Assembly: GCF_030813795.1 (NCBI RefSeq) | Contig: NZ_JAUSUX010000004.1 | Span: forward strand, 1-64,000 | Direction: 5' to 3' | DNA length: 64,000 bases | Origin: Desulfofundulus luciae | Lineage (GTDB): Bacteria; Bacillota; Desulfotomaculia; Desulfotomaculales; Desulfovirgulaceae | Shown: positions 36,196 to 45,127 of the stretch, piece after piece | Layout: every line of letters begins with the position of its first letter | How positions within the stretch are numbered: the first letter of the stretch is position 1 | Program-made: the position numbers and the translations under genes | The notes under the pieces: model-generated | The model's database searches: none | What the model was told of the DNA's origin: nothing | What the model saw: only the letters and a program-made list of their open reading frames with translations

Positions 36196-37512
36196 TTATC
36201 CGGGATCGGGTAAGGTCTTCATCGTTTCCTCAAAGCTGCTGTACTCGTGCATGTCCTGGCGTAGAAACTGCACAATACGGGGATAGGCCTTTACTGCGGC
36301 GTCAATCCGGGGGTTGGACCCGGCTACGTAAGCGCCGATGTTGATTAAATCCTCCGACTGGCGGTAGGTGGCCAGCAGATCCCGCAACCGGCCGGCCCGG
36401 GCCAGGTGTTCTGCGTCCACTATCTCCGGCATTACCCGGCTCACGCTCTGTAATACATCGATGGCCGGGTAGTGATTCTGGGCCGCCATTTCCCGGGACA
36501 GGACGATATGACCGTCCAGAATGCCCCGCACGGCATCGGTTATCGGCTCGTTCAGGTCGTCCCCTTCCACCAGCACGGTATAAAAGGCGGTGATGGAACC
36601 TGTGGCTCCCATCCCCGAACGTTCCAGCAACCGGGGCAACAGGGCAAAAACCGACGGGGTGTAACCGCGGGTGGCCGGGGGTTCGCCGATGGCCAGGCCC
36701 ACCTCCCGCTGGGCCATGGCAAAACGGGTGATTGAGTCCATGAGAAGCAGTACGTCTTTACCCCGGTCACGGAAATATTCGGCAATGGCGCTGGCCAGAA
36801 AGGCGGCCTTTACCCGCACCAGTGCCGGCTGGTCCGAAGTGGCGGCCACCACCACCGAACGGGCCAGGCCTTCCGGACCCAGGTCCCCTTCAATGAAGTC
36901 CCGCACTTCCCGGCCCCGTTCCCCCACCAGGGCGATCACATTTACATCGGCACTGCTGTACCGGGCCACCATGCCCAGGAGCGTGCTCTTGCCCACCCCG
37001 CTGCCGGCAAAAATACCCAGGCGCTGTCCCCGCCCGCAGGTGAGAAAGGCATCGATGGCCCGTACCCCGGTGGAAAATACCTGCGTGATGCGCTGTCTGG
37101 ACAGGGGGTTGGGTGGGGAGTTGTCCACCGGTACATAACACTGGTCCGGCGCAATGAGTTCCCGGCCGTCCATGGGCAGGCCCAGCCCGTCCAGTACCCG
37201 CCCCAGGAGGTGTTCTCCCACCGCCACCGACAGGCCCCGGCCCCGGGGCACCACGCTGCAGCCGGGGAAAATGCCCCGCAGTTCCCCCAGGGGCATGAGC
37301 AGGGTGACATCTTCCCGGAAACCCACCACCTCGGCCACCACCGGCGCTTCACCGGGCACGTGGATGTTGCAGATTTCACCGATACGGGCGGCAATGCCCC
37401 GCACCTCCACGGTCAGGCCGATGACCCGTACCACCTGCCCGGTGGGGCGCAGCAGTTTGGCCGCCCGCACCCGCCGGCGCCAGCGTTCCAGGTCGATTTG
37501 GGGTAAAGCCAT
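36196..37512 (-). CDS. fliI: flagellar export ATPase FliI
   Basis: 438 residues related to F1-beta. Walker A is [13 protein letters not shown], Walker B ends [16 protein letters not shown], and [20 protein letters not shown] is the export-ATPase signature. It helps drive unfolding and release of substrates at the gate. Standard length. Confidence 0.96.
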   Translation of the reverse strand: MALPQIDLERWRRRVRAAKLLRPTGQVVRVIGLTVEVRGIAARIGEICNIHVPGEAPVVAEVVGFREDVTLLMPLGELRGIFPGCSVVPRGRGLSVAVGEHLLGRVLDGLGLPMDGRELIAPDQCYVPVDNSPPNPLSRQRITQVFSTGVRAIDAFLTCGRGQRLGIFAGSGVGKSTLLGMVARYSSADVNVIALVGERGREVRDFIEGDLGPEGLARSVVVAATSDQPALVRVKAAFLASAIAEYFRDRGKDVLLLMDSITRFAMAQREVGLAIGEPPATRGYTPSVFALLPRLLERSGMGATGSITAFYTVLVEGDDLNEPITDAVRGILDGHIVLSREMAAQNHYPAIDVLQSVSRVMPEIVDAEHLARAGRLRDLLATYRQSEDLINIGAYVAGSNPRIDAAVKAYPRIVQFLRQDMHEYSSFEETMKTLPDPG

Positions 37513-37578
37513 CTGCGTTATCCCCGCTTTCCAATCCAGCCTTTATGGCTCTCGCTTACTCCGGAAAGCTTCCAAAAA

Positions 37579-38391
37579 CTATGAGGGATCGGCTCTGCTT
37601 TGCCCGGCGACCTGCAGCCCTGTTTCCCTCAACACTTCCTCCAGGGCTTGCCAGCGGGCATCAAGGGTGGCGTCCACCCTGCCGTCGGCCGTTTCGATGC
37701 GGCACCCACCCGGTTCTATGGCCGGGTCGCCTATAATATTCAGGACCGTTCCGGGGGGCAGGGTAAGGAGTATTTCCTCCCGTCTTTCTTCCATCAATTT
37801 CTTCTGTTCCGGGTTTACATAAATAACCACCTGCCCCCGTATCCGGGCCGCTTCCAGGGCTTCCCGCACTATATTCAGCACTATGGCGGGATCGATGGTC
37901 AACTGGGCGGCCACAATTTTTTCCGCCATTTCCCTGGCCAGGGCCACCACTTCTCCCTCCAGAGCTTCCAGGGTTGAGCGGCGGATTTCTTCGGCCTGCT
38001 GCAGTACCCGGCGGGCTTCTTCCCTCAAGGCCCGGGCCTCGGCCGCGGCATCTTCCACGGCCTTGCGGTAACCTTCCCGGTAGCCTTCCTCCCACCCTTC
38101 CTGCAGCCCTTCTTCCCGGGCCCTGGCGGCCGTTTCCCGGGCCAGCGCCTCCGCTTCGTGCCGTGCCTTTTCCAGGATGGCTGCGGCTTCCCTTTGAGCC
38201 GCAGCCAGGATTTCTTCGCTTTTTGCCCGGGTTTCATCCGGAGAAACCATTTCCCCCCGGCTGTTCCCGCTGCCCTCGTGGTGTTCGTCCCGGTTTAAAG
38301 GCAGTACGGGAAAATCGTATCGGAGAGCTATAAAGACGGGGTCCTCATCGCAGGATACGCTCCCCCGGATGATCCTAAATGATGATCGCAT
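37579..38391 (-). CDS. fliH: flagellar assembly protein FliH
   Basis: About 270 residues. The middle is a long Ala/Glu/Arg-rich coiled coil (SEEILAAAQREAAAILEKAR, with several GlyX3Gly steps in EGLQEGWEEGYREGYRK), followed by the stalk-like C-terminal domain (GTVLNIIGDPAIEPGGCRIE). It regulates FliI. ATG 38391 overlaps fliG by 17 bases and follows GGAG. Confidence 0.9.
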   Translation of the reverse strand: MRSSFRIIRGSVSCDEDPVFIALRYDFPVLPLNRDEHHEGSGNSRGEMVSPDETRAKSEEILAAAQREAAAILEKARHEAEALARETAARAREEGLQEGWEEGYREGYRKAVEDAAAEARALREEARRVLQQAEEIRRSTLEALEGEVVALAREMAEKIVAAQLTIDPAIVLNIVREALEAARIRGQVVIYVNPEQKKLMEERREEILLTLPPGTVLNIIGDPAIEPGGCRIETADGRVDATLDARWQALEEVLRETGLQVAGQSRADPS

Positions 38392-39376
38392 CCTCTCCAC
38401 CCCGTGCGATGATAATTTCGCCCGTTTCGTCCAGGCGGCGGATAATCTGCACTATGCGCTGCTGGGCTTCTTCCACATCCCGCAGGCGCACCGGCCCCAT
38501 GAACTGGATTTCCTCCCGCAGCATATCGGCCGCCCGGCGGGACATGTTCTTGAAGATACGCTCGTTGACTTCCTCGTTGGCCCCCCGCATGGCCCTGGCC
38601 AGATCTTTGGTATCCACTTCCCGCAGAACCCGCTGGATGGCCGTATCGTGAAGCTTGACGATATCCTCGAAAACAAACATCATCTTGCGCACCTCGTCGG
38701 CCAGGTCGGGGTCGGAAACCTCCAGTTCTTCCAGGATGGTTTTTTCGGTGCTGCGGTCCACCCGGTTTAAAATGTTGACCAGAGTTTTTACCCCACCCAC
38801 CGTCTGGTCCTGTTGAACCACCATCGAGAGCTTTCTTTCCAGAACTTTTTCTACTTCTTTTACTACCTCCGGGGGTGTGCGGTCGATGACCGCTATCCTC
38901 CGGGCGATATCGCTCTGCTTTTCCGGAGGCAGGGAGGAAAGGATCAGTGCCGCCTGCTCCGGCACCAGGTGGGTGATGATCAGGGCGATGGTCTGAGGGT
39001 GTTCATCCCGGATGAAGTTGAGCAAATGTTTGGGGTCGGTCCGGCGCAGGTTGCTGAAAGGAACTTTCTGAATGGCTACCGACACTTTGTTAAGGATTTC
39101 CTCCGCCCGCTGGGGACCCACGGCTTTTTCCAGTACTTCCCGGGCATACTTGTAACCGCCGTGCATCAGGTATTCCCGGGCTTTGTTCAACTCCAGAAAC
39201 TCTTCCAGCACCGCCTGCTGGACTTCTTTGGGCACGCTTTCCAGCATGGAGATTTGCTGGGTAAGCATTTCTATTTCATCATCGGGAAAATGTTTCAATA
39301 CCCTGGCGGACAGATCCGCACCCAGGGCGATCAGGACGATGGCTGCCTTTTGTAAGCCGGTCAGCTTGCCAACCAC
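38375..39376 (-). CDS. fliG: flagellar motor switch protein FliG
   Basis: 333 residues. N-terminal domain starts KLTGLQKAAIVLIALGADLS, the middle domain has the EHPQ motif in FIRDEHPQTIALIITHL, and the C-terminal torque domain contains the charged helix QRVLREVDTKDLARAMRG. FliG joins FliF to FliM/FliY and contacts the stators. GTG start with GGAG. Confidence 0.96.
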   Translation of the reverse strand: MVGKLTGLQKAAIVLIALGADLSARVLKHFPDDEIEMLTQQISMLESVPKEVQQAVLEEFLELNKAREYLMHGGYKYAREVLEKAVGPQRAEEILNKVSVAIQKVPFSNLRRTDPKHLLNFIRDEHPQTIALIITHLVPEQAALILSSLPPEKQSDIARRIAVIDRTPPEVVKEVEKVLERKLSMVVQQDQTVGGVKTLVNILNRVDRSTEKTILEELEVSDPDLADEVRKMMFVFEDIVKLHDTAIQRVLREVDTKDLARAMRGANEEVNERIFKNMSRRAADMLREEIQFMGPVRLRDVEEAQQRIVQIIRRLDETGEIIIARGGEDAIII

Positions 39377-39383
39377 GGTGCAT

Positions 39384-40916
39384 CTACTCCTTGAGCCACA
39401 CTTTTAAAATCTCGGCCACTTGAGCCGGCTTTTCCCGGGCTATGTCCCTGATCTGCTTGGTCCTGCTGGGCTGTGCGGGCGTTTCTTCAGGTGCGGGCAC
39501 ATGCCCGGTTACTACCGGAGTTTTCGGCACCTCTTCCACAGCTTCCAGTTCATATGCCCGGCGCCTCCGCCGGCGGATGAACAGGATCAACAGGAGCAGG
39601 CTCATTAACAACCCGGCTGCTCCCACCGCCACGGGCCAGTATTTTTTCAGACCGGCCAGCATGGTGGGGGGTTGTGCCATTTCCCGCTGAAGCTGGTCCA
39701 GGTAAGAGGTATCAAAGGGCATGGCCGAAACGTTAATCTGATCCCCCCGGTTTTGCTGCAGGCCCACCGCTGCCGAAACCATATCCTGGATCTGCTGCAA
39801 CTGGGGTGCGCTGTAGTTGCCGTTTAAAACTACGGCTACCGAGAGCCGGCGCAGGGTTCCCGGCGCGGCGACCAGGGTTTGCTGCTGGCTGCCCAGTTGA
39901 TAGTTGGTGATGGTCTGCTGCTTCTGGTACTGGGAATTGCCGCCTGTCAGTGCGGGAATGGTATTTCCTGGTGGTTGAGAGCTTGGAGGTCCCGGTACCC
40001 CACCTGCACCCGTGCCCGAGCCGCTTTCGGTAATGGTTTGCTGGCTCAGAGTTTGTCCCGGCTGGACGGTGGTGGTGGTGGTCTGGCGCTGGTCAAAATC
40101 CAGGTCGGCCGTAACCATGGCCACCGCTTTGTTCGGTCCCAGGATTTTGGTCAGCATCTGCTGAATGCGGGTCTCCAGTTCCTTTTCATACTGCCGGCGC
40201 ACCTGGTATTGATCCATGGACAGGCGGGCCAGCTTGGCCCGCTCGTCGGCCAGGGCCAGGTTGTCGCTTAAGACGTTGCCCTCCATGTCAATGATGTGTA
40301 CGTTTTCCGGCTTCATTCCCTGGACGCTGCCCACCACCAGATCCATAATGCCCTTTACCTGTTCGGGCTTCAATTCACCCTTGAGTTTTAAGGCTATCGA
40401 AGCAGAAGGTTCCACCTGGTTGTCCAGGAAGAGGCTTTCCCGGGGCAGCACCAGATGCACCCGGGCCTGTTCCACCTCCTCCAGGCTGGTGATGGTGCGG
40501 CGCAGTTCCTCCTGCAGCGCCCGCTGGTAGTTGACCTGCTGCTCAAAATCGGTGACACCGAACTTTTGCTGGTCGAAGAGCTCCCACCCGGCCCCCGAAT
40601 CGGCCAGCACCCCCTTGCTGGCCAGTTGAATTCTGGTGCTGTACACCTGCCCCTCCGGCACGGCGATGGTTTTACCCTCGTCTTCCAGCCGGTAAGGTAT
40701 TTTCATGTTTTTCAGTTCTTCGGCGATTTTGCCCGCCTGTTTGGGCTCCAAACCGGTGAAGAGGGGAGCGTATGCAGGTTGGGAGATAATAACGGCCAGG
40801 TAAATTACGGTTGCCAGCAGTCCCGCCGCAGCGGCAGCGAAAAGGACCTGCCGGGACCGGGGCAGCGCCTGCCACCGCTCCTTGATGGGGAGCAGGATCT
40901 GTTTGGGGTCCATCAA
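39384..40916 (-). CDS. fliF: MS-ring protein FliF
   Basis: 510 residues: membrane span near residues 24-44, YscJ/FliF periplasmic-type domain (YAPLFTGLEPKQAGKIAEEL, LVLPRESLF), a Gly/Gln/Pro-rich linker near 300-340, a second span near 425-450 followed by basic residues, and a C-terminal FliG-binding helix (VAEILKVWLKE). It is the base on which the motor is built. TTG 40916 or ATG 40913 start. Confidence 0.96.
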   Translation of the reverse strand: MMDPKQILLPIKERWQALPRSRQVLFAAAAAGLLATVIYLAVIISQPAYAPLFTGLEPKQAGKIAEELKNMKIPYRLEDEGKTIAVPEGQVYSTRIQLASKGVLADSGAGWELFDQQKFGVTDFEQQVNYQRALQEELRRTITSLEEVEQARVHLVLPRESLFLDNQVEPSASIALKLKGELKPEQVKGIMDLVVGSVQGMKPENVHIIDMEGNVLSDNLALADERAKLARLSMDQYQVRRQYEKELETRIQQMLTKILGPNKAVAMVTADLDFDQRQTTTTTVQPGQTLSQQTITESGSGTGAGGVPGPPSSQPPGNTIPALTGGNSQYQKQQTITNYQLGSQQQTLVAAPGTLRRLSVAVVLNGNYSAPQLQQIQDMVSAAVGLQQNRGDQINVSAMPFDTSYLDQLQREMAQPPTMLAGLKKYWPVAVGAAGLLMSLLLLILFIRRRRRRAYELEAVEEVPKTPVVTGHVPAPEETPAQPSRTKQIRDIAREKPAQVAEILKVWLKE

Positions 40917-40929
40917 TTACAACAGCTCC

Positions 40930-41229
40930 TTAAACCTGCATGCGCGAAATTTCCTGGTAGGCTTCTACTATTTTATTGCGCACCTCCACAGCCAGGGACA
41001 TCATGATCCGGGCTTCTTCCATGGCAATGGTCACCTGATGCAGTTCCTGCACCCGGCCGGTAAGGAAGTCGAGGCCCACCCGGTCGGCCCGCACCTGGGC
41101 GTTATTCACCTCTTCCAGGGCCCGTTCAAGCATCCGGCCGAAACCGGGGGCGCCGGCAGCAGCGTCCGGTTTTGCGGGCTGACTTACCGTGGGTGCCAGG
41201 GTTAAGGGGGAGACGGGTAAAATTTGCAT
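40930..41229 (-). CDS. fliE: hook-basal body adapter FliE
   Basis: 99 residues. The C-terminal helices LHQVTIAMEEARIMMSLAVE and VRNKIVEAYQEISRMQV match FliE, which links the MS ring to the rod and gates export of rod proteins. Located in the conserved flgB-flgC-fliE-fliF order. Confidence 0.95.
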   Translation of the reverse strand: MQILPVSPLTLAPTVSQPAKPDAAAGAPGFGRMLERALEEVNNAQVRADRVGLDFLTGRVQELHQVTIAMEEARIMMSLAVEVRNKIVEAYQEISRMQV

Positions 41230-41263
41230 CTATGAGTGCCCCTTTCGTCAGCAATATGAATAA

Positions 41264-41710
41264 TTAGCCCCTGCCTATTTCCAGAGCCCTCAGGGCCATA
41301 TCCTTGGCTGCGTTCAAAACCGTGACGTTGGCCTCGTAGGCCCGGGTGGCTGCAATCATGCTGACCATCTCGTTGGCAATATTGATGTTGGGATAGGCCA
41401 CGTATCCCGTATTGGGGTCGGCCAGGGGGTGGGAGGGCTCGTAAACAAGCCGGGGCGGGGAAGGATCCTCCACTACTGCCGCCACGCTCACGCCGGCGGC
41501 GTTGAAGGAGGGTTGGCCGGGCGGGGAGTCCAGGGCCTGGCGCAGTTTCTCGGCAAAGACGGGAACTTTCCGGCGGTAGGCCGGGTTCAGGGGGTCGTTG
41601 GGCCTGCCCGCCGTTTGCAGGTTGGCAATATTGTTGGCCGTAATATCCAGCCACAGCCTCGATGCTGTTAAGCCTGAGGCACTAATGCCGAATACATCTA
41701 ATAGAGGCAT
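41264..41710 (-). CDS. flgC: proximal rod protein FlgC
   Basis: 148 residues; RLWLDITANNIANLQTAGRP at the start and MVSMIAATRAYEANVTVLNA at the end are the axial-protein signatures, with GYVAYPNINIANEM specific to FlgC. GGGGGAGG lies before the ATG. Confidence 0.95.
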   Translation of the reverse strand: MPLLDVFGISASGLTASRLWLDITANNIANLQTAGRPNDPLNPAYRRKVPVFAEKLRQALDSPPGQPSFNAAGVSVAAVVEDPSPPRLVYEPSHPLADPNTGYVAYPNINIANEMVSMIAATRAYEANVTVLNAAKDMALRALEIGRG

Positions 41711-41716
41711 CGCCTG

Positions 41717-42118
41717 TTACCTCCCCCGGATGACATAGGTTAACAGGGACAGGCGGTCGCCCAGCGCCCGGGCGGCGGCCTGGTACGTCAGGGTATTGGC
41801 GGCCAGGTTTACCATTTCCTGATCAATGTCCACGTTATTGCCGTTGTAACCCATGGTGGTGCCCTCCTCCTTCACCACCGTGGGTTCCACCCGGGCCAGC
41901 GGGACCGGAGCCCCGATATGCCTGGGGTCACTGGTAACCAGCGGCAGGACGTCCTCCCCCAGCGCCCGCCGCAGTTCCTCCGTAAAGCTGACGGAAGATT
42001 TTTTAAATCCCGGCGTATTCACATTGGCCACGTTATGGGCAATTACCCTTTGGGTTAGTGCCGCTGCATCCAGCTGCTTTTGCAGCGCCACCAGAATGGG
42101 ACTGGCGAAAAGATCCAA
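41717..42118 (-). CDS. flgB: proximal rod protein FlgB
   Basis: About 133 residues. RVIAHNVANVNTPGFKKSSV near the start and MVNLAANTLTYQAAARALGD near the end identify FlgB. TTG 42118, eight bases after GGAGG, is chosen because the longer frame to 42226 runs back through the leader terminator and has no family similarity. It is the first gene after the riboswitch, 77 bases from the terminator. Confidence 0.92.
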   Translation of the reverse strand: MDLFASPILVALQKQLDAAALTQRVIAHNVANVNTPGFKKSSVSFTEELRRALGEDVLPLVTSDPRHIGAPVPLARVEPTVVKEEGTTMGYNGNNVDIDQEMVNLAANTLTYQAAARALGDRLSLLTYVIRGR

Positions 42119-42194
42119 AAAAACCACCTCCCGGCTGCCGTGATCTTCTTCGGGGGCCGCTCCCCGCAATGTACCACCTATGTAAATTATTGTT

Positions 42195-42220
42195 AACAAA
42201 AAACCGACCCGGAGGTCGGG
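42195..42220 (-). terminator. intrinsic terminator in the flagellar operon leader
   Basis: On the minus strand a GC-rich stem (CCGACC, loop, GGTCGG) is followed at once by six T. It begins four to five bases after the 3' strand of riboswitch helix P1, the standard arrangement of a transcription-attenuating expression platform. Read-through is needed to reach flgB. Confidence 0.9.
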
Positions 42221-42223
42221 AAG

Positions 42224-42315
42224 CATTGTCGCAACCCGGCTGCCTTAGCGAGAGTCCGCTTTAGGCCCGTGGCTTTGCGCCCCTCCCTTTCGGTGAAGTT
42301 TGCCCCTGGACAATG
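42224..42315 (-). ncRNA. c-di-GMP-I (GEMM) riboswitch aptamer upstream of flgB
   Basis: The minus strand carries the core landmarks of the GEMM-I class: GGGGCGCAAAGCCACGGG, then CCTAAAG, and further on GGCAGCCGGGTTGC, with a GAAA tetraloop (ACCGAAAGG) in the first stem. Outer helix P1 is formed by CATTGTC (42309-42315) and GACAATG (42224-42230). A terminator follows. This class binds cyclic di-GMP; the same arrangement before flgB is known in Clostridioides difficile, where binding stops transcription. Direction of the response here is inferred. Confidence 0.93.
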
Positions 42316-42519
42316 TGCTAAAGGTCAGGTTATTTTCTTTTGAAAGCAGGTTGACTTTGGTAACTAAGTGGTAAATTATTTGACACGTTCTCCCAAATTC
42401 CTTCTATAGAGAAGAAAAAAACACAAAAAAATAACAAAAACTTGAGTTTTTCAAAGCAAGACACGGAGTAAAACCGGAGAAAAGTGTCGAATAAAGTCGA
42501 AGAAGGAGGAAGTTCCCTT
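42316..42519 (-). promoter_or_regulatory. upstream region of the flagellar operon; promoter not resolved
   Basis: About 200 AT-rich bases between the pseC stop and the riboswitch must hold the operon promoter. I found no convincing sigma-A or sigma-28 match. A 16-base palindrome (AAAAACTTGAGTTTTT, about 42437-42452) may terminate or separate the pseC transcript. Confidence 0.35.
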
Positions 42520-43755
42520 TCACCTTCGTGCCCAGGCTATAACCCTGCGTACCGCCGCGATCACGTCCCGTACATCCCCGTCACTCATGGCCGGATAAAG
42601 GGGCAGGGTGATAATCCGCTCGTACAGCTCTTCCGCGTGGAAACAGTAAAACCCGGAAAGGCTGCAGCTGTCCGGGTCCCCCAGCCAGCGGTAGTAGGGA
42701 TGGCGGTACACGGGGATATAATGCACGTTTACCCCGATGTTTTCCGCCCGCAGGGCTTCGAAGACCTGGCGCCGGTCGAATTTTAGATGCTCCAGTTTTA
42801 AAGCCAGCACGTAAAGGTGCCAGGACGAACGGCCATATGGCGCCTGGTACGGGATTTCCACTTCGGGCAGGCCGGCAAAGGCTTCGTTATACATACGGGC
42901 GATCTGGCGCCGCCGCTCCAGGAAACGATCCAGCTTGCGCAGCTGGCTCAAACCCAGGGCGGCCTGGATATCCGTGAGGCGGTAGTTGAAACCAACGTCC
43001 AGCATTTCGTAGTACCAGGGGCCCTGATCCTCCACCATCAATTCCCGGTCCCGGGTGATCCCGTGGTTGCGGAAAAGCAGCAACCACTGGTACAGTTCGC
43101 CGGAATTGGTGGTCACCATTCCCCCTTCCCCGGTGGTGATGTGTTTCACCGGGTGGAAGCTGAAGACGGTCATATCGCTCAAGCAGCCGATGGGCTGCCC
43201 TTTATATTCCGCCCCCAGGGCGTGGGCGGCATCTTCGATGACCACGAGATTGTGCTTTTCAGCCAGGGCGTGAATGGCATCCAGATCACAGGGCTGTCCG
43301 GTGAAATGTACGGGAATGATCGCCTTTGTTTGCGGGGTGATCTTTTTTTCTATTTCCACCGGGTCGATATTATATGTGCGCGGATCTATGTCCGCAAACA
43401 CGGGTTTCGCCCCCAGGTAGAGGGCGCAGCTGGCGCTGGCCACGAAGGTGATGGGGCTGGTGATCACTTCGTCACCCCTGCCCACACCGGCGGCAAAGCA
43501 GGCCGCGTGCAGGGCCGCCGTCCCGCTGGAGAAGGCCACGGCATAACGGGCGCCCACCCGGGCGGCAAATTGCTTTTCAAATTCGGCCAGGGTCGGGCCG
43601 GTAGTCAGCCAGTCGCCCCGCAGTACCCGGGTGACGGCCTCGATGTCGTCTTCTTCAATCCACTGCCGGGCATAGGGAAGATACGTTTCCCGCACGGGTA
43701 CACCCCCGGCAATGGCGGGTATTTGTAGATCAAGGTGGTCGGCACGAGTTCCCAT
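42520..43755 (-). CDS. pseC: PseC-type UDP-4-keto-6-deoxy-AltNAc aminotransferase
   Basis: 411 residues of the DegT/DnrJ/EryC1 fold. The PLP lysine is in FSFHPVKHITTGEGG, with VIEDAAHALGAEYKG upstream and YNYRLTD-like GFNYRLTDIQAALGLSQL after it. The ordered blocks (GDWLTTGPTLAEFE, AVAFSSGTAALHAACFAAGV, NIGVNVHYIPVYRHPYY) match PseC of pseudaminic acid synthesis. No pseB, pseG or pseI adjoins it, so it may serve a pathway encoded elsewhere or a related amino sugar. It lies directly upstream of the flagellar operon on the same strand. Confidence 0.8.
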   Translation of the reverse strand: MGTRADHLDLQIPAIAGGVPVRETYLPYARQWIEEDDIEAVTRVLRGDWLTTGPTLAEFEKQFAARVGARYAVAFSSGTAALHAACFAAGVGRGDEVITSPITFVASASCALYLGAKPVFADIDPRTYNIDPVEIEKKITPQTKAIIPVHFTGQPCDLDAIHALAEKHNLVVIEDAAHALGAEYKGQPIGCLSDMTVFSFHPVKHITTGEGGMVTTNSGELYQWLLLFRNHGITRDRELMVEDQGPWYYEMLDVGFNYRLTDIQAALGLSQLRKLDRFLERRRQIARMYNEAFAGLPEVEIPYQAPYGRSSWHLYVLALKLEHLKFDRRQVFEALRAENIGVNVHYIPVYRHPYYRWLGDPDSCSLSGFYCFHAEELYERIITLPLYPAMSDGDVRDVIAAVRRVIAWARR

Positions 43756-43793
43756 GTGCAGGTTATTGCTCCTTTTTCAAGTTTTTTGATAAA

Positions 43794-44210
43794 CTATACA
43801 CAAGGCTTAACAAATTCTGCCGGTGAAACAATGATAATACCCTGGAACTCTTTCAGGGCTAAGAGGTGCTCATCTCCGGAAACAATGTATTGAACCCCAC
43901 CCTCCAGCGCGCACTCCAGAACTCTATTATCGTCGGGATCATTTTCTATAACGTTTAACTGGAAATCAGGAGATACCAAAACCGTATTTTCCAGGTCAAG
44001 GAATTGCTCTAAAATACCCTGTCTCTCATTGATTGTACCTACCTTATTAAACTTTGGACGCAGCAATACCTCCAGATATTCCTCCAACAGTGACTGGCTT
44101 ATAACAACGGTGAGTTTGCCTTTCGCCCAAAAATCTACAATCATTCCAGGAGGCCCGTTAGGAACGAAAATACCGGATATAATAACATTAGTATCCAGAA
44201 CTACCCTCAT
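43794..44210 (-). CDS. PIN-domain toxin-like ribonuclease
   Basis: 138 residues. N-terminal MRVVLDTNVIISGIF gives the first Asp; DPDDNRVLECA and VSGDEHLLAL give the remaining acidic residues of the metal site. PIN proteins of this kind cut RNA when released from their antitoxin. Start overlaps the antitoxin gene by four bases (ATGA). Confidence 0.85.
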   Translation of the reverse strand: MRVVLDTNVIISGIFVPNGPPGMIVDFWAKGKLTVVISQSLLEEYLEVLLRPKFNKVGTINERQGILEQFLDLENTVLVSPDFQLNVIENDPDDNRVLECALEGGVQYIVSGDEHLLALKEFQGIIIVSPAEFVKPCV

Positions 44211-44503
44211 TGCCTGTATCCTCTTTTTCGGTTCCTTACGAGCCGTACCTCTTCCAGAACATCCTCTTCCGTAATCTTTGCCTTCCCGGCACTTGACCTG
44301 ATCTTTTCCATCGCCAGCTGGAGGGCTAAACGTTTACAATCTTTTTCAATTTTTCGGAGCCGGCAATATTCCTCATAATTAAGCAGCACGCTTTTGGGTT
44401 CACTGTTAACGGTGAGTATAACCGGCTCCGCGCCGAGGGTCAGTGATTCGATAATGGACGTGAGTCTGGGCCGGGCCTCGTTAATCCCGATAATCCGTTC
44501 CAT
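44207..44503 (-). CDS. Phd/YefM-type antitoxin
   Basis: 98 residues from ATG 44503 (GGAGG-rich leader). The N-terminus has the Phd/YefM core (INEARPRLTSIIESL, then VILTVNSEPKSVLLNYEEYC); the C-terminal 50 residues are basic and helical and would bind the PIN partner. The family binds its own promoter, so autoregulation is expected. Confidence 0.8.
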   Translation of the reverse strand: MERIIGINEARPRLTSIIESLTLGAEPVILTVNSEPKSVLLNYEEYCRLRKIEKDCKRLALQLAMEKIRSSAGKAKITEEDVLEEVRLVRNRKRGYRQ

Positions 44504-44671
44504 GATTGATTCCTCCATTAAAGAATAATTTAATGTTAACATTATTGTATTCTTTAATGTTTCCGCTGTCAAACCCTGCATTCATTGAGTCCGCGTCAAG
44601 ATCACGGGCTTCTCCCCTCCCGGCACCTGCTGAAATCTTACGCGGCTGCTATCTGTAGAGCAAAGTTGCAC

Positions 44672-44707
44672 AAAAACGAAAACGGCCAGCCCGATGACTG
44701 ACCGGCC
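44672..44707 (-). terminator. intrinsic terminator after the HEPN gene
   Basis: Immediately after the HEPN stop, the minus strand has a GGTCAG/CTGGCC stem followed by GTTTTCGTTTTTG. It would end the MNT/HEPN transcript before the antitoxin gene. Confidence 0.6.
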
Positions 44708-45127
44708 TTAATCTCCTTGCGGCCTGATTACCAGGGTCGCCATTTGTACCGTGAAACGGGCGTCCTCCATCGCCCTAGATGCATCATCTTTCGTATACTC
44801 TTCCGTGGGAATGAAGTCCACATCGCCGTAAAAGGCAAATTCCCGCTCTTTCCGCAGCCACTTGGATATTTTGGCCAGCCTGTGCGCTTCCCGCCCAACT
44901 TCAGGCGGCAGGCGGTCTTTGAACTCCACCAGTAAATAGCCCACATCGTGCTGTTTGGGCGGATCTACCCCGATCTGGCGCAGCATGCCTTTCAGGGCCA
45001 GCTCCACAATTTCCTGGGCTTCGCGGATTACGTCGGAATAGGTTTCTTCCTCAAATAGAACGGGCAGTATTTTCAACCTTTTGGTGGCTTTGAGCAGGTA
45101 ACTCTGGGCCAGGGTGGTGCTGGTCAA
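44708..45127 (-). CDS. HEPN-domain protein of an MNT/HEPN pair
   Basis: 139 residues, helical, with the HEPN family pattern: SYLLKATKRLKILPVLFEEE, AQEIVELALKGMLRQIGVDP and YTKDDASRAMEDARFTVQMA. The strict R-X4-6-H ribonuclease motif is not clear, so activity is uncertain. The TTG start overlaps the nucleotidyltransferase stop (TTGA). Confidence 0.78.
   Translation of the reverse strand: MTSTTLAQSYLLKATKRLKILPVLFEEETYSDVIREAQEIVELALKGMLRQIGVDPPKQHDVGYLLVEFKDRLPPEVGREAHRLAKISKWLRKEREFAFYGDVDFIPTEEYTKDDASRAMEDARFTVQMATLVIRPQGD

Noticed and set aside
42316-42519. a definite sigma-A or sigma-28 promoter for the flagellar operon
   Set aside because: Several weak TTGnnn/TAnnnT pairs exist in this AT-rich stretch, but none has good boxes and spacing together.
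42817-43728. 303-codon plus-strand frame opposite pseC
   Set aside because: The minus-strand PseC is intact with all catalytic motifs; the plus frame has no recognisable domain.
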